Source: Welwitschia mirabilis (lineage: Eukaryota; Gnetophyta; Gnetopsida; Welwitschiales). Taken from it: a stretch of 38,308 nucleotides of DNA. The position numbers and the translations under genes were made by a program. A model generated the notes under the pieces. That model did not search any database. It was given only the letters and a program-made list of their open reading frames with translations, and was not told where the DNA came from. The stretch lies in assembly GCA_051453625.1 (NCBI GenBank), contig JBOZIK010000001.1, forward strand, positions 116,692,806 to 116,731,113, given 5' to 3'. Positions 22,012 through 35,134 of this stretch are shown here, in pieces (positions within the stretch are counted from its first letter, which is position 1; each line of letters opens with the position of its first letter).

Positions 22012-22016
22012 TTCAT
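22012..22016. repeat. Target-site duplication TTCAT, right copy
   Basis: Exact match to 16035-16039, directly after the element terminus. Confidence 0.8.
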
Positions 22017-23975
22017 TTTTATTCTACTATTCATAATCAAAATGAGAAAATATTTTGTATTTTATGTTGTCTAACTTTTAATCCTGATATTGTTGTACAT
22101 ATTTAGGTTTAAATAGCTAAAACAAGAACCTATCTATAAATTCCTATAAATTTCATGTATATCATCACATTGAAATGACTCCTTTTATTATCAAATATTT
22201 AATTCCATGAGAAAAAGTTTTTTCAATACAATATTGTTGTGATTCACTTGATAGATTTTTATTCTAACATTATTTACACTTAAATTTTAACATATTCGGT
22301 TTTTAAACTTTAAAAACTGATATACTGAAATGTTATAAATATCATGTTTATTATTAAAATGGTATTAATAAAGTTTTATCCTTATAACTTTAAAAATGTT
22401 ATTAAAAATAAATAATACATGTAATCTTAAGTACAAGTAACTCTAAGATATCCAATTTTTACAAAAGCCAAATAACTCAATTAAACTAATATCTCTATCT
22501 AGGTTACTAGCATCACAAGTTTTTTAGGAAAAATGGACTTTAGAAGAAATATTTTTGAGTTAGTTGATACATGAGTAAATTATTCTTATATCATGGGCCT
22601 AAAGTCACTATAACATCTAAAGTACTAAATTGAATCTTAATAAGACTAAGGATTACATATCTAAATCATATTGCCTTAAGAAATTCATTAATACATATAG
22701 ATTAATGTAATTAATAAGATTATCCAAGACTAGAAAAGTAAAGTTTGACTTAAGGACTATTCATGCATTGTATCATCCTATCTAAACATTAGCATTTTAG
22801 ATTTTGATTTGTAATGATTATGATGATTGCTTATATCATTATTATGTTCTAAGCCTATTTTATTGCTTCCTAGGTATAAGGAAATGATTATTTCATGAGG
22901 CATCTGCTTTATTAAGCTCAAGTCTTTATTTATATACTAAAATGATTGTATCATAAGGCATACTCCTAAGTATTAGAAATTGATTAGATTTATGTTTTTA
23001 AACTATTAATACAATTATGATTACTAGTTAGGTAATAGTAGAACTTAAATATTATTTTGTATTTATCATTCAGGTTTCTTTTATAAATGTATGATTAGGG
23101 TTTTCATAATTGATGTGTTAGTATTTACAAAATATTTTATGCAATCATAGTATTTTTCTACATTTCATTGTAAGATATAACATTTCTAAATTCATTTCTT
23201 TCATGATGTTTAAAATCTATAGTGAATAAGCTATTTTGTATTTATGAATTTATTATAATATCTTTAACTTATCTTATGCTTGATTAATAGATAATGTTAT
23301 AAATAATTATTCTTGATTTCTAGGAAGATAATCTCATTCATATGTTAATTTCTTAATTTCTTTTTCATACATTTTTTATTTAAACATTATTCAAATCATT
23401 ACCCTACATAACCTAAACCTTTACAATCTCTAAACCTCCTTTATTATTTCTAATATAGAATAGAAATTAAATTCAATTGTGTTAAATTAGAATACTATAT
23501 ATTTATAACTTAAGATTGATATCTATACCTTAACCACTAGGCACAACCTTTGAACATTATAGATTATAATAAAATTTAAAGGCATAGTAAGTCTTTTGTC
23601 CTATTACGAAGGATTACAGTTGGTATTTATTAGCTTATTATGATTCTTTCTTTTATTTTTTTAATCTATCATTATCTAAATTACAAAACATTATTTATTT
23701 TCTCAGAATTTGGAGCATTTAAGCTGGGATAAACATATACTTTTAAATTAGCTATGCTTAATCTTACTTCTACCAAGGTGTATTCTATCCTTCTTTTGCA
23801 TTTTATAGTTGTAATAATCCTAAGTATGATTTATTTACAGAAATTTTTATATTTCTTTATGTGATTTAATTTTAAAAATGTTTCCATTACTTTTCTTATA
23901 ATAAAATAATTTAGTTATATATTTTGTTTATTATATATTTTTTAATTTCTAAGTTTAGATATTATTCAGTTTTAG

Positions 23976-23976
<1 letters not shown>
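22017..23976. other. AT-rich tract without recognisable feature
   Basis: No gene, LTR end or RNA gene recognised. Two loosely similar blocks (AAATGATTATTTCATGAGGCAT near 22880 and AAATGATTGTATCATAAGGCAT near 22940) may be a short local duplication of about 58 bp. Confidence 0.4.

Positions 23977-24015
<39 letters not shown>
23977..24015. repeat. (CT)n microsatellite at gap edge
   Basis: At least 19 CT units run directly into the N gap, so the true tract length is unknown. Frames through it (Leu-Ser on one strand, Arg-Glu on the other) are artefacts. Confidence 0.95.
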
Positions 24016-24657
24016 NNNNNNNNNNNNNNNNNNNNNNNNNNNNNNNNNNNNNNNNNNNNNNNNNNNNNNNNNNNNNNNNNNNNNNNNNNNNNNNNNNNNN
24101 NNNNNNNNNNNNNNNNNNNNNNNNNNNNNNNNNNNNNNNNNNNNNNNNNNNNNNNNNNNNNNNNNNNNNNNNNNNNNNNNNNNNNNNNNNNNNNNNNNNN
24201 NNNNNNNNNNNNNNNNNNNNNNNNNNNNNNNNNNNNNNNNNNNNNNNNNNNNNNNNNNNNNNNNNNNNNNNNNNNNNNNNNNNNNNNNNNNNNNNNNNNN
24301 NNNNNNNNNNNNNNNNNNNNNNNNNNNNNNNNNNNNNNNNNNNNNNNNNNNNNNNNNNNNNNNNNNNNNNNNNNNNNNNNNNNNNNNNNNNNNNNNNNNN
24401 NNNNNNNNNNNNNNNNNNNNNNNNNNNNNNNNNNNNNNNNNNNNNNNNNNNNNNNNNNNNNNNNNNNNNNNNNNNNNNNNNNNNNNNNNNNNNNNNNNNN
24501 NNNNNNNNNNNNNNNNNNNNNNNNNNNNNNNNNNNNNNNNNNNNNNNNNNNNNNNNNNNNNNNNNNNNNNNNNNNNNNNNNNNNNNNNNNNNNNNNNNNN
24601 NNNNNNNNNNNNNNNNNNNNNNNNNNNNNNNNNNNNNNNNNNNNNNNNNNNNNNNNN
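24016..24657. other. Assembly gap, 642 N
   Basis: The gap starts inside a CT microsatellite and ends at CCCCTCCCTTT, so it probably reflects collapse or dropout at a pyrimidine-rich repeat. Three frames spanning it on both strands are artefacts. Confidence 0.95.
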
Positions 24658-26970
24658 CCCCTCCCTTTTACACAAGTTATGACATATTTTTTGTATAAAT
24701 TATATATCATTTAAAATTAAAAATTATGTATTTTATTATTTTTTTATTAATATTTACTAGTAGTTCATATTAAATATCTTTCTTTAATCTTAACCTCTCA
24801 TGCATTACTAGATTAGATTAACTACTAGATAACTTTGTAAAAAATTTAAAGAGGAATAATCAAAATATAGACCACTTTTAAATGACTATGAGTTTTAAAA
24901 CTATACTTCACCTACATTTTACATTAGTTAAACTTTAAGCAAAAAAATATTTTGAATTTTCTCTAATTCACTTAGCCATGTTTAAAATTAATAGAGGTCA
25001 AATACATTAAGGATCATTTGGGAAAACATTGCAAGCATTATGGAAGCTTAAGTATTTAGAGAAACTTTTTTATACGATTTTAGCTATCCATATAAATCAA
25101 ATTGAAATATTGCCTACTAGCATTAATGTTATAAAAGTTTCATGGCATAAATTCTAAGGATCTATAAAAACATTTAAGATAATTTGAATGTGTAATGTTA
25201 ACTATAATAGATCAAACTAATGTAGTTAGGATCAAGCTATTTTATTTTTTCTTAAGAAAATAAACTAAAACTTTGTTACGTAACTTAAAAATATATTTAA
25301 TTACATTAAGAAGAGATTTTAATTAGGAATTATTGAAAATAAATTTTATAACATACAAAACCAATGAATTAAGATGAAAAATTATGGATTTTCAATAAGA
25401 AGATAATGGACCATTTCATAAAACATTTAAACCTTTCAATATATATTAATAGAATGTCATAGTGTTTAAGCTTTAATAATATTGAATTTTTTATTTAAAG
25501 GGATAACATTACAAAGTAGTTAATTAATTAAGATGATGAATGATAAAACATTCACATCTAAAAATACCAAACAATCATTAGATGTTTTACAAAAAATATA
25601 GTAAAAGTCTTAGAAAATAGGAGAGATCATTAGAAGATGAATATTTATTTAAACAAACTTAATCATCTAAATCCATAAGAATGATGAATATATAAAATTA
25701 ATGATGAAATATATATGAATAAAAAATTAAATACTATAACTACATGATTAGAATAATTTGAGTTGTTTAAACATGTAAGGCCAATAAAACTATTATATAT
25801 GCTATATGTACTATAATGAACATGCAATATATGAATATTTCTCTATCCTTATTTTTAAAGATATAGTAGTTAAGAGTGAAAATGTAATTCAAAAGCCCCT
25901 TTTTAGAATAATAGTAGTAGTAATTGTCATTTTTATATGGAGATTTATATAATATAAAATTAAAAAACCATCCTAGATTTCTTTAAAAAATCAAAAAAAT
26001 AAACCATCTACTTCATATAAACATATTTAACCTTAAAATAAATTTTAAAAGGATGTTCTATGATATTTCATTAAGAATTTAACAATAAATAATAATAACC
26101 AAGCTAAAATAATCAATTAAATGTATTAAATTATTCAATGTATAGGAAAAAAATTAGTTAATTTTCTAAAACTACATCCTACTTATTATTTTAAACCAAT
26201 AAACAAGAAAAACATAATATTTTATCTCAACCTATTACCCACTTAAAGGAGTTAGCATAGTTGAACAACAAGAAGAAGTTAAAGGAAGTAATGCAATCTC
26301 ATTAAGAAATACTACTTAGATAAATTAAAATATTTAACCATCTAGAGAATACCCTTTTACATATAATCTAAACCTTAACCAAGTCATGAGTATGAAAAAT
26401 AATGATAAAAATAATACAAAATGGCATATGTGTAAAGAATGTAAAAGAAATCCATTCTGTAGATGTCTTAGACCTCTTAAAAAACCCATATAAAAAGTAA
26501 TATATAGTAATTTTTAAGAAAGTTAAAATTAATATTCCTCTTTTAATTATTATTCAATAGCTACTTACATATCTAAAATTCCTTTAAGCATTGTGCATAG
26601 TTAAGAAGGAAAAAATAACTTTGTAAAACCTTTTTAAAAAGGAAAAAAAAAATTCTTTCTTAGGTTAGTAGACAAGTGTTATATTTAGAATGAACTTTTA
26701 TTAAAATTTAGAGACTTTGGTTTCTTATTAATCTCATGTGTTATTAGCAATAAAATACTTAATTAAGCCTTATTAGAGTTGGGAGATAATGTAAATTAAT
26801 GGCATATACATTATAAAAAGCAAATAGATAGGAAGAGATAATAAAAATTGTAATAACTTTGTAACTTACTAATCCCTCAACTAAAATCCTTAAGGTAATA
26901 GTAGAAGATATCCTAGAATAAGCTAATATGCTTTACTACCTAGTTGACTTTAGAATTATAGATGTAAGAT
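24658..26970. other. AT-rich tract without recognisable feature
   Basis: A-rich on the plus strand, dense in stops in all frames examined, with no retroelement motif, repeat array or RNA gene recognised. It ends where the next LTR element starts. Confidence 0.4.
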
Positions 26971-27214
26971 TATCACATCTAAATTTTTAAAGGTCCAAAG
27001 ATTTAGCATAAAACTAAATTAAAATAAATTTATCATTATAGAGTCCATCAAGCTAATTTAACCATTGTATTTATTTTCTTATTATTATTGAGATGTAATT
27101 ATATTATGGAAATTTATTGTGATGTAATTATTATCTTAAGTGCTTTCATTTTGTAATAGCCATAATATTATTTTTTGTTGTATGTTTTGGTAATTTAATT
27201 ATAATATTTAGTAT

Positions 27215-27250
27215 ATAATTAGTTGTTAAATTAGAGGCTAAAGTAGTGGT
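27215..27250 (+). repeat. 12-bp repeat in 5' LTR, about 3 units
   Basis: Units of the type TAAATTAGTGGC, about three here; the matching position in the 3' LTR (34051-34134) has seven. Confidence 0.65.
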
Positions 27251-27578
27251 TATATTATTTTATTTTATTTTGTATATTATTGCATTTAAATACCATGATT
27301 AGTATGTTTTCTTCTATAGCTAACTAATAGCCTTAAAATTATTATTTTAATTAGTTTCTCTTGTGTTACAAATGCAATTAATGCTTTAGTTTTATTCATT
27401 TAATTGATCATTTTAAAAAATGATGAAGAGTTATGAACTAGTAATTATTGTAGTAAATGGAGATGATTAAAAGCTAAATTTATTTTAGTTTTTTTAATTT
27501 CTGGTAAATGGTAAAAAATATTTTGAATTATAACTACTACTATAATTATGGAATATCTTATTATCACTGCTAATGTCT

Positions 27579-27863
27579 CATTTATTATATATTATTTATG
27601 GCAAGTATGATTATTATTTATTATTCCTAATAGCCAAGTGTGAAGTAGAGAAGAGAATTGAAATCAAAACCATCATTCATTATATATTATTTATGGCAAG
27701 TATGATTATTATTTATTATTCCTAATAGCCAAGTGTGAAGTAGAGAGGAGAATTGAAATCAAAACCATCATTCATTATATATTATTTATGGCAAGTATAA
27801 TTATTATTTATTATTCCTAATATCCAAGTGTAAAGTAGAGAAGAGAATTGAAATCAAAACCAT
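27579..27863 (+). repeat. 95-bp tandem triplication in 5' LTR
   Basis: Three units of exactly 95 bp (27579-27673, 27674-27768, 27769-27863), each with GGCAAGTATGATTATTATTT, GCCAAGTGTGAAGTAGAG and GAAATCAAAACCAT, differing by only a few bases. The 3' LTR has a single copy (about 34464-34550). Units are much closer to each other than the two LTRs are, so the triplication is younger than the insertion. Confidence 0.92.
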
Positions 27864-28403
27864 TTTATAAAGATAGTAGTGGATTATGTAACTCTTAAAA
27901 TTTAATTTTTTTTTGAGTTATTACAAAAAGGATTCTTTTCTTAGATTTAATTCTTGGAAAGACACTCTAGCGTTAAACTTCCTTATGAAGATGTATCTTG
28001 AAGTCTTAAAAGCCTAAGGGATAGCATTTTTTAAGCTTGAAAATTCAATATTTGAATTTTAGATATGGTCCCATTTAATTCTTGCATCTTTTATATGGTT
28101 CTAATTAATTCACGCATCCTTTGTATCGTTCATGGATTTTTTATGGTATCTTATGTAATCTTGTAAGTTTCTTCTTATGCATGTAATATCTTAGCTGTGA
28201 ATTAAATTTTATGCTTAAAATAAACTTGGCTAAGTGACTTAATTATGTACCTTCAGGGGCTAGGCTACTTGAGGGACTTCCATTGGCCATTGGAGTTAAC
28301 TGTCAAAGTAAATAAGGTGATGTTTATGGCTCATCTAGTTGTGCAAGGCAGGAAGTCTATGTAGCTTTATAGAATTTTATTCCATTTGAAGGATTCCTAT
28401 TGG

Positions 28404-28650
28404 TCATAGAAATGAACATGTAGATAAAAAGGCATTTTTGATACCCTTCTCATAATGCATTATTGGATTGTGAAAACTTGAATATTTCATTATTGGATTA
28501 TAGAAACTTAAATATTGTGTTATTAAATTACTAAAACTTGAATAGTGCATTCTTAGATTATTGAAGCTTGAATAGTGCATTCTTGGATTGCTAAAACTTG
28601 AATAGTGGATTCTTAGATTACTAAAACTTAAATGGTGCATCCTTGGAATA
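28404..28650 (+). repeat. 30-bp tandem repeat in 5' LTR
   Basis: About six and a half units of exactly 30 bp from about 28457, consensus close to GCATTCTTGGATTGCTAAAACTTGAATAGT split into GCATTCTTGGATTGC and TAAAACTTGAATAGT. Because 30 is divisible by three, the minus strand shows an open frame of decapeptide repeats (MHYSSFSNLR type, 28404-28640). The partner LTR has the same array (35135-35310) without a comparable frame, so the frame is taken as a by-product. Confidence 0.9.
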
Positions 28651-29480
28651 CTATGCTCTTATTACTTATGGGCCCTAAAGTCTTGTTCTCATACTCAAGT
28701 TTTTGAAATATTGCATGTTTATTATCTCATATCATGCCTTAGAAATATCCTTAGGGTTGATTACCTTTCTTTCCACCCTTCATTACTTAGTTCATACTAG
28801 AGATTGTGATTATTTTAGAATTCTTATGTCATATTATTTGTGCAAGTTCAGGTGCAATCATGAATTTTTGCCATTGATAAAGAAATTCTAGTTGCTATTT
28901 ACTTGAGATAATTTTATTATTTATTTTATGATTTATGTAATTGTAGTTGTAACTATTCACTATTGATGCAAGTTTTCTATGAAATTTATGTAAACAATGT
29001 AACTTTTCTTTTATCCGATGAAACTATTTTACATTAACTTATTTCTTCATCATGTTTGTTATCATTATTATAGATACCAATCTATAAATAAATTTAATGT
29101 TAGATCAATATTTTTGTTTTAAATAGGATAGACCTTTAATCAATGCATAGTCATGATAAGAAATGTTGATGACATAACATTAAATATTATTCATAGTTTT
29201 GCATTAAAAAATAGAATGTTATAAAGATAATCTAATATAGTTTTTACTTATCCTAGAAAGATCATTTTTAGCCACTTATAACTTTCTAATTAATTATAGA
29301 AATAAATTATCAAAAATATAATTTGAAAGCATAAATACAAAATTATAAGTTTCTAATGATACAATAAATACCATATTAATGATAAAAGATCTTAATTTGA
29401 TTGAATTTGATAAACATAAAGTCTATAAATATTTATTTTATTTAGAATACTAGCCACTACATGAACCTCAGTTATTTTGA

Positions 29481-29500
29481 TCGGGGCCCAATGTTTTGTA
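29481..29500 (+). other. Primer-site candidate after 5' LTR
   Basis: Ten bases after the LTR end is TCGGGGCCCAATGT, the only GC-rich stretch nearby. It resembles the tRNA-Lys-type primer complement TGGCGCCCAACGT with several mismatches. Spacing of ten bases is longer than usual. It may be a decayed primer site, or the LTR may end a little further on. Confidence 0.3.
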
Positions 29501-32500
29501 TAACTTAGATAGCTTATGTATTTTGAAAATCCTAGAATTGATCATAGTTATTCATAAATGTCTTAGCAAAACATGATTTTTTTCTATGCATAATGTAGTA
29601 CCTAGCATAAAAAATTTTGACTATGGCAAGACAAAGTTGTGAGATATTTAGAATCTTAAAACCTTTATTGTGTTTGAAAAACCTTCATCTTCTCTCTGAA
29701 AATTTTCTTAAGAATGGCAATGTCGCATTAGTAGTCAAATGCTTCACAATTTCATTCCTCAGATTTTGCTAAAAACTTTGAATCAATTGAACTTTTGTAA
29801 TTTATTTAATTATTTAGCTTTTGCTAATCAAGAATATTCTTTTTTGTTTATAATATCAGATTCTAATCACTTTAGATAGACATTTTAGTTTAATTCATGT
29901 AGTCAACAAAAGCAAAAAAAATTTAAGTAAAAAATAAAGCACTAACATTATTTAGCATTTATCATATTGTAATACATATGTTGAATAGTGGAATATGATC
30001 TAAGATGTATGCACGAATAAGCACTGAAAATGGTAGAGAAAGATAATATTAAAGTTTGCAATGGTTACTTTAGATCATAATGGAGTTTTTTTGGTTGTTA
30101 TTTTCTCCTTCAAATCATACTCGATGGTTGTTTATGTAAGAAAATGCATAGATCAAATGCCTTATAAAATAACAGAAAAAACCTAGCTTGAATACATCCA
30201 ATAAAATATTTGATAAATTTAATTCACAAAATAATGCATTTTAAAGGCATCAGTGCTAATGCATTCTTAGCTCATTTACCTAATAATCACTTGTAGAAAA
30301 GCTTTACTAAATTAATTAGACTTGGCTTTTAATCATACATTTTATTACTCTAGCATAGTTTAAATTATGTTACTTTGCAAATGAGAGGATTAAGTTCTAC
30401 AAAGAAAATTTCTAAGTGCATAGCATGATATTCATCATTACATAAACAACAATAATGGTTTGGTGATTTTTCTAGAGTACTATTTTCTAGTGCTAGGGAT
30501 TTTAACCATCTAAATCACATCAAGTACAATTGTCTTTAAAATTTCCACAATGACATTTTTCATGATCCAACATGAGACATTTTATTTTATTTTTTAAATC
30601 TTAATTACAAATGCATCTACAATTTCTTAATCTTCTAAATGTAATTTATAGGTTAAGGATTGTTATGATTACTTCAAAGCTTTAATGGTAGTGAAATTAA
30701 TTATAAAGTAGCTAAAGGACCTTTAGAAAGGTCCATGCATTTCATGCAGCTTAGGCTTGAAATTTAGGCAATTTTCTTTTTTTTACTGAAATTCCCATCC
30801 CTTCCCTTACATTTTGTAAAGGATTACCATCTACATAGTTTTTTAATTTTGTTTCTTAATTTTTATACTTTTGATCTTATATTTAAGTGTGTAAAGTATA
30901 GCTTTGCCATCCTTTTTCACACCCTTTAAAGGTTTTTCTTTCTTTTATTAATATACTCTTGATTTTAAGGCATCATATGTTGATTATTTAGATTTCTTTA
31001 CTATTTAGTTGGGAGAAATGTTTTGCAAGATATATTTATCATCCTTTAGTAGTGCACTATGTGTATGACTTTGATTTAATAATGAAATGCAATGTTATGA
31101 TGATATAGAGGATTTGAAAATCTTAAGAGAGTACTAGTGCATGTATCCATCATGAATTAATACACATTTAGTCTCACATAGTTTATTATAATCTTCTTAA
31201 TTAGGACCAATTTATGCAACCAACCTAATTATTTTTATTTTCATTGCCTACATTATAAGTGGAGGTCTCACTAACAAATTGTCTATTGATGCTACTATAA
31301 AATAATCTTTTATTGATATGACTACATAGAAATTAAAGAAAAAGACTTCTAGTCAACCTGCTAAAAAATTTACCACCTTTAGTCCTATGATGCAAACTAA
31401 GGGTTAAATTCCATAGTCATTAGGACAACCTTTGATTAGTATAGAAAACAACACTGCTTAAGGCAACCTTTGAAATTTAAGTAGCACTATAACTTAACAT
31501 GTTAACATGGAATAAACCAACATGTAATAAAGGTCCAAGTTATGAGCATATAATTATTTACTAGTTATAAAAACACTAGAATTTAATTAAAAGAAAAAGA
31601 AGCATAATAGAAAATCTCACACTTCCACACTAGTTGCATCTGAGGATTTTTAACTTGGTGGTTCTCTTCATTAAACCATCATGATATGATATTTTTGGCC
31701 ATTCTCAATAGTGCCTATTTCTAATTGACATTCATTTGAATACAACTTTATTTTTTTATTTTAAATCTCTTCTTAGAAAAATTGGGTACTGCAAGCATTA
31801 ATGCTTTAGCTTTAGACATAGAAATTGCTTGTTTTGTAGAATTAGATTATGAGAAATAAGATGAAAACAACAGAGGCATTCAAATATTATAACTTATATA
31901 TTAGCAAGATGGGATTAGTTTCTTCTAAATGGAAACTAGATATATTGAAGAAAGAATTTTCTCAAAGTCAAAGAGGAATCAATAAGAGAATGATAAAAAG
32001 GCATTAAAATATGCCTAACATTCAAATAAATTCATGAAGAAATTCTTATTAATCATTAAACCAATCTTCATCAGAAAGTAAATGTTCATTGGCTTAAGTT
32101 CATCGAGTAATAGTTTCTCATTAATTATTTCATTAATGTTCCAAATAAAAATTTTTGAGATTAGAACACCGAATTACAACAAGAAGTTGATAACAATGAA
32201 GCTATTTGATGCCAATCCTAGTGTTTTACATGTATTTCAAAGAATCAAAATTGGGCTATGATTTAGTCAGAAATGATAACATCCCTAGTTTGAAAAAGCT
32301 ATCTACCACTCAACATTAGATGAGAATGAAAAAGATATCAGGGTGTGTGAAAGCATCATGGGTATTATGGAGCCATGCTCTTACAAGCACCTAGGATACA
32401 TCTTATCTAAGTATAACAAATCATTCAAGAGATACCTATATTTCTAAAGATAATTATGAAATGTATAAAATAGAATAGGGATACCAAAAAAAAAAAAGGA

Positions 32501-33789
32501 ATATAGGACTTGAGAACACCTTATAAGAAAAGAATTAGACTTGTAGTAGATGCCCATAATTAAAGAAAAACATCTATGAACTAAAAATATAAATTGTTAA
32601 GTAATAGACATATATAGTTAAAGAAGATATCCATAAATATAGAAGATGTTTATAATAACTTGAATAAACTTTTCTCATCTTAAGATCTAAAGATATATTA
32701 TCTTTCTAGAAGTAGATATCTAAGTATTATAAGAGATTAACATAAAAGATGAAATACATCAAATGTTAATAATAGACATCTTTAGTAAAGAAGAATAAAA
32801 TAAATAAATCAACAAAATGCATAATAAGGTGTGTAACACACTCATAGCCTTATTTTTAACCTTTTCAATATAAAACAGGAAAAATTTTAATCTATTAAAG
32901 TCACAATTAAGAAGTTAATGAAATTTTTCATTGCATTTAAATGAATCCTCTTTACTACATGATATACGTTTTAAATTAACATGTCCGATCATCCATCAAA
33001 GTTAGGATTTATATGCAACATTATACATATAAATTAAGACATAGAAGTTATTAAAAGATTGATCAAGTTACTTTAAACATTTTCTTGTAGGTTATGTTTT
33101 CATGTTCTTCTTCTTAGTCTCTACTCATTTTAGGGTGGTTTATGATATCTTACATGCTTTGTATAATGTCTTTTCCTTCTTATATGTGGTTTTGTATTTA
33201 GTTTATCTATATGAAACCTTCATATTATTCCTAATTTCTATTGTAGATATTACTTTTATGATTTATTTTTCTATATCTTCAGTAGAGCTCTAACATTTGT
33301 AGCCATCCTTAAAGTTTGTTTTTTTATATGATCTAAAAAAATTCTATAAAGAAAGGAAGACTATTCTAAGTGATTTGGAAGAAAATTTTAAGAGTTCCCC
33401 ATTTGTTAGAAAAGGGTAAAATTTTGATTAAAAATTTAAACTATACATGAATTTTATTATTATTTTCATTGATATTATCAAATATTTTAAACTTTAATGT
33501 TTTTCACTTTTTATTTAAGTTAAATAATTAATCAATTCAAAAAAAAGGTAGAACTTAGATAAAAGAGTTTTTTAATTATTTGAGTCTTGCAAGTAATAAT
33601 TTTTATGTGCAACTATAATTTTTAAAGATTTAATTACTTAGTTATTTCATAAAAAGGAACTAGAGACAAGTTGAAAAGATACTATTATAATACTATCAAG
33701 GAAATAAGTGAAAGTAGAGTTGTTTAAGAAGATAAAATATTTTATAGAAGAAAAATGAATTGATTTCAAGTTTCCAAGAGAAAACCTCT
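29501..33789 (+). other. Interior of the 27-36 kb element, no recognised domain
   Basis: No reverse transcriptase, integrase, protease or zinc-knuckle motif could be read on the plus strand. Protein-like runs occur in one frame from an ATG at 31318 (KKTSSQPAKKFTTFSPMM, then a 42-codon open run from about 31848 containing KMGLVSSKWKLDILKKEFSQ), but stops in that frame are as frequent as chance predicts. A 63-codon frame at 33102-33293 is Phe/Leu/Tyr-rich and probably fortuitous. The interior is short for a gypsy gag-pol (usually 4.5 kb or more of coding alone). Confidence 0.4.
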
Positions 33790-33804
33790 TAAGGAGGGGA
33801 GAAA
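33790..33804 (+). other. Polypurine tract before 3' LTR
   Basis: TAAGGAGGGGAGAAA directly precedes the 3' LTR start TATCACATCC. It is the classic place and form of a gypsy polypurine tract, primer for plus-strand synthesis, and it fixes the orientation. Confidence 0.75.
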
Positions 33805-34050
33805 TATCACATCCAAATTTTTAAAGATACAAAAATTTAGCTTATTAACTAAATTAAATAAAATTTATTTTTAAAGAGTCCACTAAGCTAATTTAATCAT
33901 TGTATTTATTTTATTATTATTATTAATATGTAATTATATTATGAAAACTTTTCATAATATAAGTATTATTGTAAGTGCTTTCATTTTGTAATAGCCATGA
34001 TATTATTTTTGTTGTGATTACTTGGTAATTTAATTATAATATTTAGTAGC

Positions 34051-34134
34051 TTAATTAGTGATTAAATTAGTGGCTAAAGTACTGGTTAAAATATTGGCTA
34101 AATTAGTGGTTAAATTAGTTGCTAAAGTAGTGGT
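34051..34134 (+). repeat. 12-bp repeat in 3' LTR, 7 units
   Basis: Seven units close to TAAATTAGTGGC or TAAAGTAGTGGT fill exactly 84 bp; the 5' LTR has about three at the same place (27215-27250). Confidence 0.8.
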
Positions 34135-35134
34135 TATATTATTTTATTTTATTTTGTAAACTCTTGCATTTAAATATCATGTTTAGTAGGTTTTCTTCTA
34201 TAGCTAATTCATAGTTTCACAATTACTATTTTTATTAGTTTATCTTGTGTAACATCTATAATTAATGCTTTAGCATTATTCATTTAATTTCTTATTTTAG
34301 AAAATGCAAATGAGTTATAGATTTGTAATTATTGTAATAAATGGAGATGCATAATGTTTGGATTTAGTTCATTCTTCTTTATTTTTGGCAAATACCAAAG
34401 ACTATTTTGAATTATAAGTACTATCATGGTTATGGAATATCTTATTATTGCTACTAATGCCTCATTTATTATTTATGGTAATCATGATTATTATTTATTA
34501 TTCCCAGTGGCCAAGTGTGAAGTGGAGTAGGGAAGTGAAATCAAAACCATTTTATAAAGATAATAGTGGGTTGTGTGACTTTTGAAATTTAATATTCTTT
34601 GAGATAGGATTTATTTCTTAGATTTAATTCTTGAAAAAAACCTCTAGCCTTGAAATTCCTTGTGGAGATCTATTTTAAAGTCTTAAAAGCTCGAGCAAGA
34701 GCATTTTTAAAGCCTAAAAATCCAAAGTTTGAAGTTTAGGTATGATCCCATTTAATTCTTGCATCTCTTATATGGTTCTAATTAATTCTTGCACCTATTG
34801 TATCATTCATGGGATTTTTCCACTATCTTATGTAATCTTTTAAGTCTCTTATTATGCATGTAATATCTTCTTTATGAATTAAATTTTGCACTTGAAATAA
34901 AGTTGGGTAAATGATCTAATTATGTAGCTTCAGGGGCTAGGCCACCTGAGGGGCTCCCATTGGCGAAGGGAGTGAACTATTAGAGTAAATAAGGTGATGT
35001 TTATGGCTAATATAGTTGTGAAAAATAGGATGTCTATGTGGCTTTAGAGGGTTTTATCCCATCTAAAGGATTCCTATTAGCCACAAGAATGAACCTCTAG
35101 ACAAATGGGAATTTTTTGATGCCCTTCTGATGTT

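Larger units (their letters stand above)
26971..29470 (+). repeat. 5' LTR (2.5 kb)
   Basis: Collinear with 33805-36150. Shared landmarks include GTGCTTTCATTTTGTAATAGCCAT near the start, the CAGGGGCTAGGC block (28255, partner 34931), the 30-bp repeat array, and TAGAATACTAGCCACTA at the end. It is about 150 bp longer than its partner mainly because of a 95-bp triplication at 27579-27863. Confidence 0.88.

Noticed and set aside
23924-24710. Three frames of 237-252 codons across the third gap
   Set aside because: They consist of a CT microsatellite (Leu-Ser or Arg-Glu repeats) plus N; no coding evidence.
28703-28891. 62-codon plus-strand frame in the 5' LTR
   Set aside because: The matching place in the 3' LTR does not keep the frame in a comparable form; likely fortuitous LTR sequence.
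31318-32120. Single plus-strand frame with gag-like runs in the interior of the 27-36 kb element
   Set aside because: About 16 stops in the first 147 codons is what random DNA of this composition gives, and no domain was recognised; only mentioned as a trace in the interior entry.
33102-33293. 63-codon plus-strand frame as an env-like or membrane gene of the element
   Set aside because: Phe/Leu/Tyr/Val-rich composition from a T-rich strand, no motif, and no relation to known element proteins.
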